Shown: piece by piece, positions 1 through 8,297 of the stretch | How positions within the stretch are numbered: the first letter of the stretch is position 1 | Layout of the letters: each line of letters opens with the position of its first letter | DNA from: Altererythrobacter sp. | GTDB lineage: Bacteria > Pseudomonadota > Alphaproteobacteria > Sphingomonadales > Sphingomonadaceae | Length of the DNA: 42,583 nt | NCBI GenBank assembly: GCA_031178065.1 | Contig: JAPSJS010000028.1 | Span: 1-42,583, forward strand | Direction of reading: 5' to 3' | Made by a program: the position numbers and the translations under genes | The notes under the pieces: generated by a model | The model's input: the letters and a program-made list of their open reading frames with translations, nothing else | Database searches by the model: none | Told to the model about the DNA's origin: nothing

Positions 1-118
1 GTTGCACCACCGCGATCAGCCAGAAGAACAGGAATACCGGATCGGGCAGCTTGTTGCCGCTCCGTTCGATCCAGCCGAGAATACCCTTCTGTGCTCGGCC
101 CTCTGCCGCTTCCACCAC
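1..118 (-). CDS. AbgT-family transporter, N-terminal fragment
   Basis: This is the first 39 codons of a minus-strand gene that runs off the left edge. The peptide has a short charged leader, then GWIERSGNKLPDPVFLFFWL, which matches the conserved start of AbgT-family transporters (p-aminobenzoyl-glutamate import or sulfonamide-type drug export): an amphipathic GW-ERxGNxLP segment leading into the first membrane helix. Two GTG codons in tandem (118-116 and 115-113) could start it. An AGAGGA ribosome-binding sequence lies a few bases upstream, and I took the first. It is divergent from the MarR-GNAT gene at 252, with a 133-bp shared upstream region, so that regulator may control it (inference). 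Only the N-terminus is visible, so substrate and integrity are unknown. Confidence 0.75.
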   Translation of the reverse strand, partial: MVEAAEGRAQKGILGWIERSGNKLPDPVFLFFWLIAVVQ

Positions 119-251
119 GTCTGTTCCTCTCCACAGTTCTTCGTGCGTGGGAGCTAGCATCGCCTGTGGCTGCTGTCGCTCCGGTTAATCGGCTCCTCCA
201 CAATCAGCTGCATTAATATTTGACATCGGCAACTATAGCTGTGAATCCGGA

Positions 252-1184
252 GTGGTGGAAATCGACGCTGACCCTGTGATCGATCCGATCGTCCACCGCG
301 TGCGAGCGTTCAACCGCGACTTCTCGCAGCTGATGGGTCTGCTCGAACCGCGTTACATGGGCAGCAACCTGTCGGTCGTGGAAGCGCGGGTCCTCTACGA
401 GATCGTCCAGCGGGAGCCTGCTCTGGCGCGCGACATCGCTGCCGCACTGCGGCTCGATCCCGGCTATCTCAGCCGCCTCATTGCGCGACTGCTCAGGCGC
501 GGGTTCGTGGAGCGGGGGCGCGGGACGGATGCACGGGAGCGGCCGCTCTCGCTGACGGCCGTGGGGCGCGCCGCCTACGCGGAACTCGACCGGACCACGG
601 CGGCACAGACGGTGCGCATGATCGCACCGCTCGGCGAAGATGGCGCACGGCGTCTCGGCACGCTGCTGAGCGAGGCCGGCGCACTGCTGTTCGGCACCGC
701 GCGCGGCGAATGGTCGCTCCGCACGTTCCGCACCGGCGACATGGGCCTGATCACCGCGCGGCAATCGACCCTCTATCACGAAGCCTATGGCTGGGGGCGC
801 GGCATGGAGGCGCTGATTGGCGAGATCACCGCCTCGTTCCTGCGCGAATTCAAGCCTCAGCGCGAGCAGTGCTGGATTGCGGAGCGTGAGGGGCGAATGC
901 TGGGCTCGGTATTTCTCGTCGAGGACGACACCGAAACCGCCCGTCTCCGCCTGCTCTACGTCGAGCCGGAGGCCCGCGGGATGGGCGTCGGGCAGGCCCT
1001 CGTGAAGCAGTGCACGGCGTTTGCGCGCGAGGCGGGCTACCGCCGGATCGTGCTCTGGACTCACGCGGTTCTCGAAAGCGCCCGGCGCATCTACTCCGCC
1101 GAGGGCTACCGGATCGTCGATACCCACACCCACAACGACTTCGGCAAACCCGAACTGAGCGAGAGCTGGCTGCTGGAACTGTGA
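252..1184 (+). CDS. MarR-family regulator fused to a GNAT acetyltransferase
   Basis: A 310-residue two-domain protein. Residues about 10-140 form a MarR winged helix: helix-turn-helix around LARDIAAALRLDPGYLSRLI, then the wing RGFVERGRGTDARERPLSLT. Residues about 155-305 form a GNAT fold, with the acetyl-CoA loop EARGMGVGQAL near residue 240 after the strand LRLLYVEP. This HTH-GNAT fusion is a recognised architecture; the acetylated substrate is generally unknown. The start is GTG at 252; GTG at 255 is equally possible. An AT-rich stretch with a TTGACA (220-225) lies just upstream, but I see no convincing -10 element. It is divergent from the AbgT-type transporter, which suggests local control of that gene. 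I see no membrane segment, so it should be cytoplasmic. Confidence 0.85.
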   Translation: MVEIDADPVIDPIVHRVRAFNRDFSQLMGLLEPRYMGSNLSVVEARVLYEIVQREPALARDIAAALRLDPGYLSRLIARLLRRGFVERGRGTDARERPLSLTAVGRAAYAELDRTTAAQTVRMIAPLGEDGARRLGTLLSEAGALLFGTARGEWSLRTFRTGDMGLITARQSTLYHEAYGWGRGMEALIGEITASFLREFKPQREQCWIAEREGRMLGSVFLVEDDTETARLRLLYVEPEARGMGVGQALVKQCTAFAREAGYRRIVLWTHAVLESARRIYSAEGYRIVDTHTHNDFGKPELSESWLLEL

Positions 1185-1237
1185 GCAATCGCGGCGCTGC
1201 GATTGGCAGCCGCGCGCCGGATGCCTAGCCAGCGGAC

Positions 1238-1816
1238 ATGGCCAAGCTCTACTTCTACTACGCCAGCATGAACGCGGGGAAATCGACCACGCTGCTGCAG
1301 GCGGATTTCAATTACCGCGAGCGCGGCATGCACACGATGCTGTGGACCGCCGCGCTCGATGACCGGGGCGACCATCAGGCGATCGAGAGCCGCATAGGCC
1401 TCGGCGCCGATGCACAGCGCTACCACGCCGAGACCGACCTGTGGCAGCGCGTCACGGCCGCACACAAGGCGGAGCCGCTCGGCTGCGTGCTGGTCGACGA
1501 GGCGCAGTTCCTGACCAGGGCGCAGGTCTGGCAATGCGCGCGCCTGGCGGACGAGGCGAATATCCCGGTGCTCTGCTACGGTCTGCGGACTGATTTCCAG
1601 GGCGAGCTCTTCCCGGGATCGGCCGTGCTGCTCGGCATCGCCGACGCGCTGATCGAGCTCAAGGCCGTGTGCCACTGCGGCCGCAAGGCGACGATGAACG
1701 TGCGCGTGGACGCGAGCGGCGGCGCCGTCAGGCACGGCGCGCAGACCGAGATCGGCGGCAACGACCGCTATGTCGCGCTGTGCCGCCGGCATTTCTCGGA
1801 GGCGCTGGCGGGATAA
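1238..1816 (+). CDS. tdk: Thymidine kinase (type II)
   Basis: Phosphorylates thymidine to dTMP with ATP in the pyrimidine salvage pathway; cytoplasmic, usually tetrameric. The 192-residue length is normal for type II enzymes. The P-loop is SMNAGKST at residues 10-17. The Walker B/lid segment is LVDEAQFL (about 85-92), which carries the catalytic Glu. The lasso/zinc region is represented by CHCG (about 145) and the CRRH near the C-terminus, which supply the metal ligands. The ATG at 1238 has only a weak Shine-Dalgarno sequence. The gene follows the MarR-GNAT gene by 53 bp and is followed by a hairpin before the M50 protease gene, so it is probably transcribed separately from what follows. Confidence 0.95.
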   Translation: MAKLYFYYASMNAGKSTTLLQADFNYRERGMHTMLWTAALDDRGDHQAIESRIGLGADAQRYHAETDLWQRVTAAHKAEPLGCVLVDEAQFLTRAQVWQCARLADEANIPVLCYGLRTDFQGELFPGSAVLLGIADALIELKAVCHCGRKATMNVRVDASGGAVRHGAQTEIGGNDRYVALCRRHFSEALAG

Positions 1817-1817
1817 G

Positions 1818-1844
1818 GCCCTTCGGGTCGAAGCCCAGAAGGGC
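1818..1844 (+). terminator. Hairpin after tdk
   Basis: GCCCTTC (1818-1824) pairs with GAAGGGC (1838-1844). An inner GGG/CCC extension gives about ten pairs with one bulged A. No T-run follows, so intrinsic termination is uncertain. It could instead stabilise the 3' end or be a local palindrome. Confidence 0.35.
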
Positions 1845-1881
1845 GCTTGGCCGCCGGTCCCGCACACCCTATCTACCCGCC

Positions 1882-2565
1882 ATGACGGAAACCCTTATCC
1901 TTGCCGCCATCCTGATCCCCTGCCTGGTGATCGCGATCGTGTTCCACGAAGTCGCGCATGGTTGGACCGCGCTGGCGCTCGGCGATCCGACGGCGAAGGA
2001 GCAGCGGCGGCTGTCGCTCAACCCGATCCGCCATGTCGATCCGATCGGCACGCTGATCGTGCCCGGCGCGCTGGCCCTGTTCGGCGGGCCGGTGTTCGGC
2101 TGGGCGAAGCCCGTGCCGGTGCGCAAGAACCGGCTCGACAACCCGCGCTACGGGATGATGGCGGTCGCCGCCGCGGGGCCCGGGAGCAATCTCCTGCTCG
2201 CGGGCGTGGGTGCGATCGCGCTCGGGCTGGTCGCCACAACGCTGACGCTGCCGCCCAGCGGCGCGATGGAATGGGTGCTGACGGGGCTCAACTACTTCAT
2301 CGTCATCAACATCTTCCTCGCGCTGTTCAATCTCCTGCCGATCCCGCCCTTCGACGGCTCGCACATCGTCGAGGGGCTGCTGCCGCGATCGATGGCGGCA
2401 CAATACGCGCGGCTGCAGCAGGTCGGCATGTTCCTGCTGATCGCGCTGATCGCGGTCACCTGGGCCTTCCCCGACAGCGGGATCATCGAGAACGTCGTCT
2501 GGCCGCCCGTCGAATGGCTGCGCGAGAAGTATATGGCGCTCGCACTCTGGGTCGCCGGTGAGTAA
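1882..2565 (+). CDS. Site-2-protease-like M50 metallopeptidase
   Basis: A 227-residue integral membrane zinc protease of the short M50 (SREBP site-2 protease-like) group without PDZ domains. HEVAH at residues 22-26 in the first membrane helix supplies two zinc ligands and the catalytic Glu. NLLPIPPFDG (about 150-160) is the second motif, with the third ligand Asp. About five to six hydrophobic helices are visible. The frame stays open upstream, but homology begins at MTETLIL, so I place the start at the ATG at 1882. Family members cleave transmembrane substrates inside the membrane; this one's substrate cannot be inferred. It lies between tdk and a DUF2239 gene, neither of which points to a partner. 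Confidence 0.9.
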   Translation: MTETLILAAILIPCLVIAIVFHEVAHGWTALALGDPTAKEQRRLSLNPIRHVDPIGTLIVPGALALFGGPVFGWAKPVPVRKNRLDNPRYGMMAVAAAGPGSNLLLAGVGAIALGLVATTLTLPPSGAMEWVLTGLNYFIVINIFLALFNLLPIPPFDGSHIVEGLLPRSMAAQYARLQQVGMFLLIALIAVTWAFPDSGIIENVVWPPVEWLREKYMALALWVAGE

Positions 2566-2617
2566 TTTACCCGGGTATAATTGATTATTTTCGTCCGGGT
2601 TATATATAGCCCTCCGT

Positions 2618-3133
2618 ATGGAGGCAAAGATGACGCTGACAGTGTTCCTCAAGGATGAGATCGTGGCGCGTGGACCGGCCGAGGAGGTCGTGCCGACAAT
2701 GCGCGCGCTGCAGCCGCTCGATCGGAGTTCCGACCTGCTCGCTTTCGACGACGAGACCGGCCGGCAGGTCGATCTCGACCTGCGCGCCGAGGCGCAGCCC
2801 GCGCCGCGGCCGAGAGGCCGGCCCGCGCTCGGCGTCGAGGCCAAGGAGGTCACGCTGCTGCCGCGCCATTGGGAATGGCTGGCCAGGCAGCGCGGCGGCG
2901 CCTCGGCGACATTGCGCAAGCTGGTCGAGGATGCCCTGCGCAAGGGGCGCACGCCCAAGGAAAACCACGACACGGCCTATCGCTTCCTCAACACGATGGC
3001 AGGCAACCTGCCGCACTTCGTGGATGCGGTGCGAGAGATCTATGCCGGAAACAAGGTCGGCTACGATCACTTCAGTTACGACTGGCCGCCGGCAATCCGC
3101 GACCATGGACGGAGGCTCGCATTTCCAGACTGA
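2618..3133 (+). CDS. DUF2239 family protein
   Basis: A 171-residue cytoplasmic protein matching the DUF2239 family in length and layout. An N-terminal segment begins with TLTVFLKDEIVARG. A basic Pro/Arg linker (PRPRGRPALG, about 63-72) resembles an AT-hook-like GRP sequence. An HTH-looking LLPRHWEWLARQRGGASATL stretch follows, then a C-terminal half ending in YDHFSYDWPPAIRDH. The family has no established biochemical function; the middle resembles ribbon-helix-helix or HTH proteins, so DNA binding is possible (inference). Its AT-rich upstream region (2566-2617) suggests its own promoter. The TGA stop overlaps the start region of truB, so the two are probably translationally coupled. Confidence 0.8.
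   Translation: MEAKMTLTVFLKDEIVARGPAEEVVPTMRALQPLDRSSDLLAFDDETGRQVDLDLRAEAQPAPRPRGRPALGVEAKEVTLLPRHWEWLARQRGGASATLRKLVEDALRKGRTPKENHDTAYRFLNTMAGNLPHFVDAVREIYAGNKVGYDHFSYDWPPAIRDHGRRLAFPD
3111..3115 (+). promoter_or_regulatory. Shine-Dalgarno GGAGG that decides the truB start
   Basis: GGAGG lies inside the 3' end of the DUF2239 gene. The spacing is 5 nt to an in-frame ATT at 3121 and 14 nt to an in-frame CTG at 3130. No ATG, GTG or TTG occurs in the truB frame in this area, so this site is the best evidence for where truB translation begins. Confidence 0.5.
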
Positions 3134-4122
3134 CGCAACTTCACGGCTGGCTCATCCTCGACAAGCCGCGCGGCCTTGGCTCGACCCAGGCAGTCGGCGC
3201 GGTCAAGCGCAACTTGCGCGAGGGCGGCTATGCCAAGACGAAGGTCGGGCACGGCGGCACGCTCGATCCGCTTGCGGAGGGCGTGCTGCCGATCGCGCTG
3301 GGCGAGGCGACCAAGCTCGCCGGGCGCATGCTCGATGCTAGCAAGGTCTATGAGTTCACGGTGCAGTTCGGCGAGGAGACGGACACGCTCGATACCGAAG
3401 GCGAGGCGATCGCGCGGTCCGATCATCGGCCGCCGATTGCTGCGGTTGAGGCGATTCTGCCGCATTTCACCGGCGAGGTCGAGCAGGTTCCACCTTCCTA
3501 TTCGGCGGTGAAGGTCGATGGCAGGCGCGCCTATGATCGTGCGCGGGCGGGGGAGGACGTCGCGATGCAGGCGCGGCGGGTGACGGTGCACGACCTTCAC
3601 GTCCTTCGCGAGCGAGAGCCGCGGGGTGAGGGGCTCGAATCGTCATTCGCGTCGGACGCGGGCCGTCTCGGTCCGTTCGATCCCACGGCGCCGCTCGAAC
3701 TGGCCGACAGCATCACGCTCGTCGCGCATGTCAGCAAGGGTACGTACATTCGCAGCCTGGCAAGGGACATCGCACGGGCGCTTGGAACGGTCGGTCACGT
3801 CACCTATCTCAGGCGTATCAAGGCCGGTCCGTTCGTGCAGGATCAGGCGATTTCACTGGACACGCTCAACGAAATCGGTAAGGGCGCGCGCCTTGAAGAC
3901 CATCTCCTGCCGTTCGAGGTTGGGCTGGACGGTATCCCGGCCCATCAACTCGATCCGGAAAGCGCGCAGGCGGTCCGACAGGGCCGGGTTCTTTCCGGAA
4001 TGCCCCATCCCGACGGGCTCCTCCTCGCGAAGACCGGCATTGTTCCGGTGGCGCTGATGGAAGTGACGGCGGGGACGGCGAGAGTCGTCAGGGGTTTCAA
4101 CATCCCCGATACCGCGGAGTAA
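3121..4122 (+). CDS. truB: tRNA pseudouridine(55) synthase TruB
   Basis: Makes pseudouridine 55 in the T-loop of tRNAs. Conserved features are [15 protein letters not shown], then [14 protein letters not shown] with the catalytic Asp (about residue 49 from the chosen start), then [15 protein letters not shown], and a C-terminal half with [14 protein letters not shown]. The length, about 330 residues, is slightly longer than usual; a roughly 20-residue insertion near 165-185 lies between catalytic segments. The start is odd: the family begins close to the LHGW sequence, yet the only nearby in-frame candidates are ATT (3121) and CTG (3130, whose CTGA overlaps the DUF2239 stop). I list ATT because GGAGG sits 5 nt upstream. 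It is followed 5 nt later by rpsO, in the classic truB-rpsO-pnp order. Confidence 0.93.
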   Translation: MSRLTQLHGWLILDKPRGLGSTQAVGAVKRNLREGGYAKTKVGHGGTLDPLAEGVLPIALGEATKLAGRMLDASKVYEFTVQFGEETDTLDTEGEAIARSDHRPPIAAVEAILPHFTGEVEQVPPSYSAVKVDGRRAYDRARAGEDVAMQARRVTVHDLHVLREREPRGEGLESSFASDAGRLGPFDPTAPLELADSITLVAHVSKGTYIRSLARDIARALGTVGHVTYLRRIKAGPFVQDQAISLDTLNEIGKGARLEDHLLPFEVGLDGIPAHQLDPESAQAVRQGRVLSGMPHPDGLLLAKTGIVPVALMEVTAGTARVVRGFNIPDTAE

Positions 4123-4127
4123 AGAGA

Positions 4128-4397
4128 ATGTCGGTTACTGCCGAGAAGAAGCAGGAAATCATCAAGGATAATGCCCGCGCGAACAACGACACGGGCAGCC
4201 CGGAAGTGCAGGTCGCGATCCTCACCGAGCGTATTCGCAATCTGACCGAGCACTTCAAGGGCCACCACAAGGACAATCACTCGCGCCGCGGCTTGCTGAC
4301 CATGGTCAACAAGCGCCGCAGCCTGCTCGCCTACCTCAAGAAGATGGACGTCGAGCGGTACAACAGCCTGATCCAGAAGCTGGGTCTGCGTAAGTAA
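4128..4397 (+). CDS. rpsO: 30S ribosomal protein S15
   Basis: An 89-residue primary 16S-binding protein that nucleates the platform of the 30S subunit. The full family pattern is visible: [34 protein letters not shown] and the terminal [12 protein letters not shown]. The length is exactly typical. It starts 5 nt after truB with a GGAGTAAAGAGA-like ribosome-binding region that overlaps the truB stop, so it is cotranscribed and coupled. A strong intrinsic terminator follows, which would attenuate read-through into pnp. In many bacteria S15 represses its own mRNA; I cannot identify an operator here. Confidence 0.98.
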   Translation: MSVTAEKKQEIIKDNARANNDTGSPEVQVAILTERIRNLTEHFKGHHKDNHSRRGLLTMVNKRRSLLAYLKKMDVERYNSLIQKLGLRK

Positions 4398-4406
4398 GAG
4401 TTTAGC

Positions 4407-4433
4407 AAGGGCGGCTCGGTGAGCCGCCCTTTT
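4407..4433 (+). terminator. Intrinsic terminator after rpsO
   Basis: A perfect 11-bp stem, AAGGGCGGCTC (4407-4417) with GAGCCGCCCTT (4421-4431), closes a 3-nt loop and runs into a T-tract. It lies 10 bp after the rpsO stop codon. Confidence 0.88.
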
Positions 4434-4505
4434 CGCATATGGGAGCATTGCGCGATCAGTTCGCGCTGCGACCGGATAACAGGTCGTCCTTCGCACTCCG
4501 GCGGA

Positions 4506-4531
4506 GGGGCCTAGGGGCAGGAAAAGGCCCC
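4506..4531 (+). promoter_or_regulatory. Hairpin in the pnp 5' leader
   Basis: GGGGCCT (4506-4512) pairs with AGGCCCC (4525-4531) around a 12-nt loop in the 213-bp rpsO-pnp gap. GC-rich partly complementary tracts follow (4536-4557). In enterobacteria a pnp leader hairpin is cut by RNase III and PNPase then represses its own mRNA. Whether this leader works the same way is inference. Confidence 0.4.
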
Positions 4532-4610
4532 ACACCGGACCGGGACGGTATCCCCCGGCAAGTAGGCCCCGCCGTGCAATAGGGCGCCGCGGGTTCACGA
4601 AGGAAAACCA

Positions 4611-6902
4611 ATGTTCGACACGAAAACCGTATCGCTGGAGTGGGGCGGCAAGACCCTCACTCTGGAAACCGGGCGTATTGCCCGTCAGGCCGATGGCGCC
4701 GTGCTGGCGACCTACGGCGAGACCGTGGTGCTGTGCGCCGTCACCGCCGCCAAGTCGGTCAAGGAAGGGCAGGATTTCTTCCCGCTCACCGTCCACTACC
4801 AGGAAAAGTTTTCCGCCGCCGGGCGCATCCCGGGCGGCTTCTTCAAGCGCGAAGCGCGCCCGACGGAGAAGGAAACGCTCACCTCCCGCCTGATCGACCG
4901 CCCGGTGCGGCCGCTCTTCCCGGAAGGGTTCTACAACGAGATCAACGTGATCGCGCAGGTCCTCTCCTATGATGGCGAGACCGAGCCCGACATCGTCGCG
5001 ATGATCGCGGCTTCGGCGGCGCTGACCCTTTCCGGCGTGCCTTTCATGGGCCCGATCGGTGCGGCGCGCGTCGGCTTTATCGACGGCGAGTACGTGCTCA
5101 ACCCGAGCCAGGACAAGGCGCTGCAGGACGGCCGCCTCGACCTCATCGTCGCCGCCACCCAGGACGCGGTGATGATGGTCGAATCGGAAGCCAAGGAGCT
5201 GACCGAGGAAGAGATGCTCGGCGCCGTCATGTTCGCGCACGAGGAATCGAAGAAGGTCATCGGCGCGATCATCGACCTCGCCGAACAGGCCGCCAAGGAT
5301 CCGTGGGAGCTTCCCGCGCAGGACGATCATGCCGAGATGAAGGCAGCGATCAAGGCGATGATCGGCGACGACATCGCCAAGGCCTACAAGATGACCAGCA
5401 AGGCCGACCGCCGCGACACGATCGACGACGCGCGCGCGAAGGTGAAGGCGCACTACTCGTCCGACGAGTTCGACGGCCAGCAGCTGATGACCGCGATCAA
5501 GCTCACCAAGAAGCTCGAAGCGGAAATCGTGCGCGGGGCGATCATCAAGGACGGCACGCGCATCGACGGCCGCAAGGTCGATCAGGTCCGCCCGATCGAA
5601 GCGATGGTCGGTCTGCTGCCGCGCACGCACGGTTCGGCGCTGTTCACCCGCGGCGAGACGCAGGCGATCTGCACCACCACGCTCGGCACCAAGGACGCCG
5701 AGCAGATGATCGACGGGCTCGAGGGTCTTTCGTACACCCACTTCATGCTGCACTACAACTTCCCGCCCTACTCGGTCGGCGAAGTGGGCCGCTTCGGCTT
5801 CACCGGCCGGCGCGAGATCGGCCACGGCAAGCTCGCCTGGCGCGCGCTGCACCCGGTCCTGCCCAAGCATGAGGACTTCCCGTACACGATCCGTGTCCTG
5901 TCCGACATCACCGAGTCCAACGGCTCGAGCTCGATGGCGACGGTGTGCGGCGGGTGCCTTTCGATGATGGACGCTGGCGTTCCGATCGAACGCCCGGTTT
6001 CCGGCATCGCGATGGGCCTGATCCTCGAAGGCGACGAGTTTGCGGTTCTTTCCGACATCCTCGGCGACGAGGATCACCTGGGCGACATGGACTTCAAGGT
6101 CGCCGGGACGGAAGCGGGCATCACCTCGCTGCAGATGGACATCAAGATCGCCGGCATCACGCAGGAGATCATGACCAAGGCGCTGGCGCAGGCCAAGGAA
6201 GGCCGCGCGCACATCCTGGGCGAGATGACCAAGGCACTCGGCTCGGCACGCACGGACGTGTCCAAGCACGCGCCGCGCATCGAGACGATGCAGATCGACA
6301 AGGCGAAGATCCGCGACGTCATCGGCACGGGCGGCAAGGTGATCCGCGAGATCGTCGCCGAGACCGGCGCCAAGGTCGACATCGACGACGAGGGCGTGAT
6401 CAAGATCTCGTCCAGCGACTCGTCACAGATCGAGGCGGCCCGGAAGTGGATCGCCGGGATCGTCGAGGAAGCGGAAGTCGGCAAGATCTATGACGGCAAG
6501 GTCGTCAACATCGTCGACTTCGGCGCGTTCGTGAACTTCATGGGCGGCAAGGACGGTCTCGTCCACGTGTCCGAAATGAGGAACGAGCGGGTCGAGAAGC
6601 CGACCGACGTCGTGTCGGAAGGCCAGGAAGTGAAGGTCAAGGTCCTCGAGATCGACCAGCGCGGCAAGGTCCGCCTGTCGATGCGCGTGGTCGACCAGGA
6701 AACCGGTGAGGAGCTGGAGGACACCCGTCCCCCGCGCGAACCTCGCGCTGAACGCGAAGGTGGCGGCCGTGGAGGACGCGGTGGTGACCGTCGCGGCCGC
6801 ACCGGCGGCGGCGGACGTGACCGCGATCGCGGTCCGCGCCGTGAACGCACCGGTGACGAGGGCGGCGGCGAAGGCCACGTGCCCGACTTCCTGAAGGACT
6901 AA
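4611..6902 (+). CDS. pnp: Polyribonucleotide nucleotidyltransferase (PNPase)
   Basis: 3'-5' phosphorolytic exoribonuclease and degradosome component. Domain order over 763 residues: first RNase PH domain ([20 protein letters not shown] near 65), helical linker (about 235-310), second RNase PH domain ([14 protein letters not shown] near 340), KH domain with [16 protein letters not shown] (about 565), S1 domain with [20 protein letters not shown] (about 625). The tail after residue 700 is a low-complexity Arg/Gly stretch ending in GHVPDFLKD, typical of alphaproteobacterial PNPases and probably disordered and RNA-binding. The ATG at 4611 follows the purine-rich ribosome-binding site AAGGAAAA. 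The leader carries a hairpin and the gene ends at a strong terminator. Confidence 0.98.
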   Translation: MFDTKTVSLEWGGKTLTLETGRIARQADGAVLATYGETVVLCAVTAAKSVKEGQDFFPLTVHYQEKFSAAGRIPGGFFKREARPTEKETLTSRLIDRPVRPLFPEGFYNEINVIAQVLSYDGETEPDIVAMIAASAALTLSGVPFMGPIGAARVGFIDGEYVLNPSQDKALQDGRLDLIVAATQDAVMMVESEAKELTEEEMLGAVMFAHEESKKVIGAIIDLAEQAAKDPWELPAQDDHAEMKAAIKAMIGDDIAKAYKMTSKADRRDTIDDARAKVKAHYSSDEFDGQQLMTAIKLTKKLEAEIVRGAIIKDGTRIDGRKVDQVRPIEAMVGLLPRTHGSALFTRGETQAICTTTLGTKDAEQMIDGLEGLSYTHFMLHYNFPPYSVGEVGRFGFTGRREIGHGKLAWRALHPVLPKHEDFPYTIRVLSDITESNGSSSMATVCGGCLSMMDAGVPIERPVSGIAMGLILEGDEFAVLSDILGDEDHLGDMDFKVAGTEAGITSLQMDIKIAGITQEIMTKALAQAKEGRAHILGEMTKALGSARTDVSKHAPRIETMQIDKAKIRDVIGTGGKVIREIVAETGAKVDIDDEGVIKISSSDSSQIEAARKWIAGIVEEAEVGKIYDGKVVNIVDFGAFVNFMGGKDGLVHVSEMRNERVEKPTDVVSEGQEVKVKVLEIDQRGKVRLSMRVVDQETGEELEDTRPPREPRAEREGGGRGGRGGDRRGRTGGGGRDRDRGPRRERTGDEGGGEGHVPDFLKD

Positions 6903-6912
6903 ACAGCCCGGG

Positions 6913-6928
6913 TCCCGCCTTCGCGGGA
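6913..6928 (+). repeat. Short palindrome of the tcccgc-cttc-gcggga type
   Basis: TCCCGC and GCGGGA arms enclose CTTC, 11 bp after the pnp stop. Short extragenic palindromes of this form are common in alphaproteobacterial intergenic DNA. It precedes the true terminator and may protect the pnp 3' end. Confidence 0.5.
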
Positions 6929-6942
6929 GCTCGCACAAGAAG

Positions 6943-6972
6943 AGGGGCCGCGAGCATATCGCGGCCCCTTTC
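6943..6972 (+). terminator. Intrinsic terminator after pnp
   Basis: AGGGGCCGCGA (6943-6953) pairs perfectly with TCGCGGCCCCT (6959-6969) over a 5-nt loop and is followed by TTC and further T's. It closes the truB-rpsO-pnp cluster 41 bp after pnp. Confidence 0.85.
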
Positions 6973-6989
6973 GTTTATGGAGACTGCCG

Positions 6990-7673
6990 ATGCTGCCGCG
7001 CGAAACCCTCGCCACCGCCCGTATTCCCGGAGGGGACACGCTGACGCTCGTCCGCCACGGCCGCGACTTCGTGATCATGCTGGGGCGCGACGAGCTGATG
7101 GGCACGCGGATGCGCTTTTCCGAAGAGCAACTCGCCGAACTGACGCTAGAGCAGCTTTCGGCGAAGCGGCCGCGCGTGCTGATCGGCGGCTACGGCATGG
7201 GCTTCACCTACCGCGCCGCGCTCATGCACCTGCCGCAAGACGGCAGGGTGGTCGTGGCGGAAGTGGTGCCGGAAATCCTCGAATGGGCGACAGGGCCGCT
7301 GGCGGAGCTGACGGGCGACACGCTGTCCGATCCGCGCGGCGAGGTCGTGATTGCCGACGTCGCCGCCCTGATCGACGACGCGGTGGACGGCACGAGCGAA
7401 CGCTACGACGCGATCCTGCTCGACGTCGACAACGGGCCGGACGGCATCGTGCGCGACGGAAACGAGCGGCTCTACGGCCGCGGTGGCCTGGCACGGGCAC
7501 GCGACGCGCTCAATCCCGGCGGCGTGCTTGCGGTGTGGTCGGCAGCGACCGATCCGCGTTTCACGCGCCGGCTGAAGGATGCCGGCCTAACGGTGGAGGA
7601 GCGGACCGTCCGCGCCCGCCCGAACAACAAGGGCCCGCGCCACACGATCTGGTTCGCACGGCGGAGCGCCTGA
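6990..7673 (+). CDS. Spermidine-synthase-like methyltransferase-fold protein
   Basis: A 227-residue Rossmann-fold protein of the spermine/spermidine synthase superfamily. The nucleotide-binding glycine motif is VLIGGYGMGFTYRAAL (about 65-80), followed by the acidic-strand segment VVVAEVVPEILEW. YDAILLDVDNGPDG (about 135-148) corresponds to the catalytic Asp region. RARPNNKGPRHTIWFAR ends the protein. It is shorter than true spermidine synthases (about 280-300) and lacks their N-terminal beta domain, so the acceptor may differ. The ATG at 6990 follows a purine-rich stretch just after the pnp terminator. It converges with the DUF1993 gene, leaving a 4-bp gap. The reaction is unassigned; the common database name 'spermidine synthase' is probably over-specific. 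Confidence 0.75.
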   Translation: MLPRETLATARIPGGDTLTLVRHGRDFVIMLGRDELMGTRMRFSEEQLAELTLEQLSAKRPRVLIGGYGMGFTYRAALMHLPQDGRVVVAEVVPEILEWATGPLAELTGDTLSDPRGEVVIADVAALIDDAVDGTSERYDAILLDVDNGPDGIVRDGNERLYGRGGLARARDALNPGGVLAVWSAATDPRFTRRLKDAGLTVEERTVRARPNNKGPRHTIWFARRSA

Positions 7674-7677
7674 CCGC

Positions 7678-8202
7678 TCAGTCACGGTTGATTCGCAGCC
7701 TTCCCATGAAGTCGCGCTTGGCCAGCGGCAGGCCCTTCATCCGCAGGATGTCGTAAGCGGTGGCGGCATGGAAATAGAAGTTGGGCTGGCTGAAGCTGAG
7801 CAGGAATTCCTCGACGGTGAAGTCGAGCGTCCTTTCACCCATCACGAAGCGCATCGGACGGCCGATCCAGCTCTCCATCTCCTCCTCGGAAACCGCTTCG
7901 AGCGCCGCGATCGCATGGTCGAGCTTGGCCCGCATGGCCTCGAAGGTCGCCGGCGGCACGCTCATGTCCGGCGAGAACACGCCCGCGCGCACGCCCTCGA
8001 TTGCGCCCCGCGTATGCACGGCAACGCTCTTCACCTGATAGTCGAAGGCCAGCATGTCCTCGGCCAGACGCGCGCCGATGAGCGCGTCGTGGTCGCAGCC
8101 CTGCTCGGCGCACCAGCTTTCCGCCTTGTCGACGAGTTTCCGGGTGACGCCGAGCATCTGCAATGCGCTCGGAACGAAGGCGGCGTGAAGCGAAAACGGC
8201 AT
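7678..8202 (-). CDS. DUF1993 family protein
   Basis: A 174-residue cytoplasmic protein matching DUF1993. It begins MPFSLHAAFVPSALQML, has a middle segment DMLAFDYQVKSVAVHTRGA and a C-terminal SQPNFYFHAATAYDILRMKG. The pattern of long helices with spaced His residues resembles the DinB/YfiT four-helix bundle that binds a metal; that is a fold-level resemblance, not a demonstrated activity. The frame is open 12 codons further upstream, but the ATG at 8202 has an AAGGAGAT ribosome-binding site about 7 nt away and matches the family start. It converges with the spermidine-synthase-like gene. Confidence 0.82.
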   Translation of the reverse strand: MPFSLHAAFVPSALQMLGVTRKLVDKAESWCAEQGCDHDALIGARLAEDMLAFDYQVKSVAVHTRGAIEGVRAGVFSPDMSVPPATFEAMRAKLDHAIAALEAVSEEEMESWIGRPMRFVMGERTLDFTVEEFLLSFSQPNFYFHAATAYDILRMKGLPLAKRDFMGRLRINRD

Positions 8203-8297
8203 TGGGCGATCTCCTTGCGATCGGGTGTGCGACCGCAACTAACCGCCTTGCCGGATGTGGGCCAGCGTCGATCGCACCGGCGTGCCGCGGCCGCGGG

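Noticed and set aside
220-248. A sigma-70 promoter for the MarR-GNAT gene from TTGACA at 220
   Set aside because: No reasonable -10 hexamer lies 16-18 bp downstream and the start codon follows too closely.
2869-3120. An N-terminal extension of TruB starting at ATG 2869
   Set aside because: The extra 84 residues are the shadow of the DUF2239 frame (Gly/Arg/Gln-rich, no conservation) and TruB proteins start near LHGW.
3945-6269. A 774-codon open frame on the minus strand opposite truB, rpsO and pnp
   Set aside because: It lies antisense to three certain genes, is His/Arg/Asp-rich without domains, and is explained by high GC at third codon positions.
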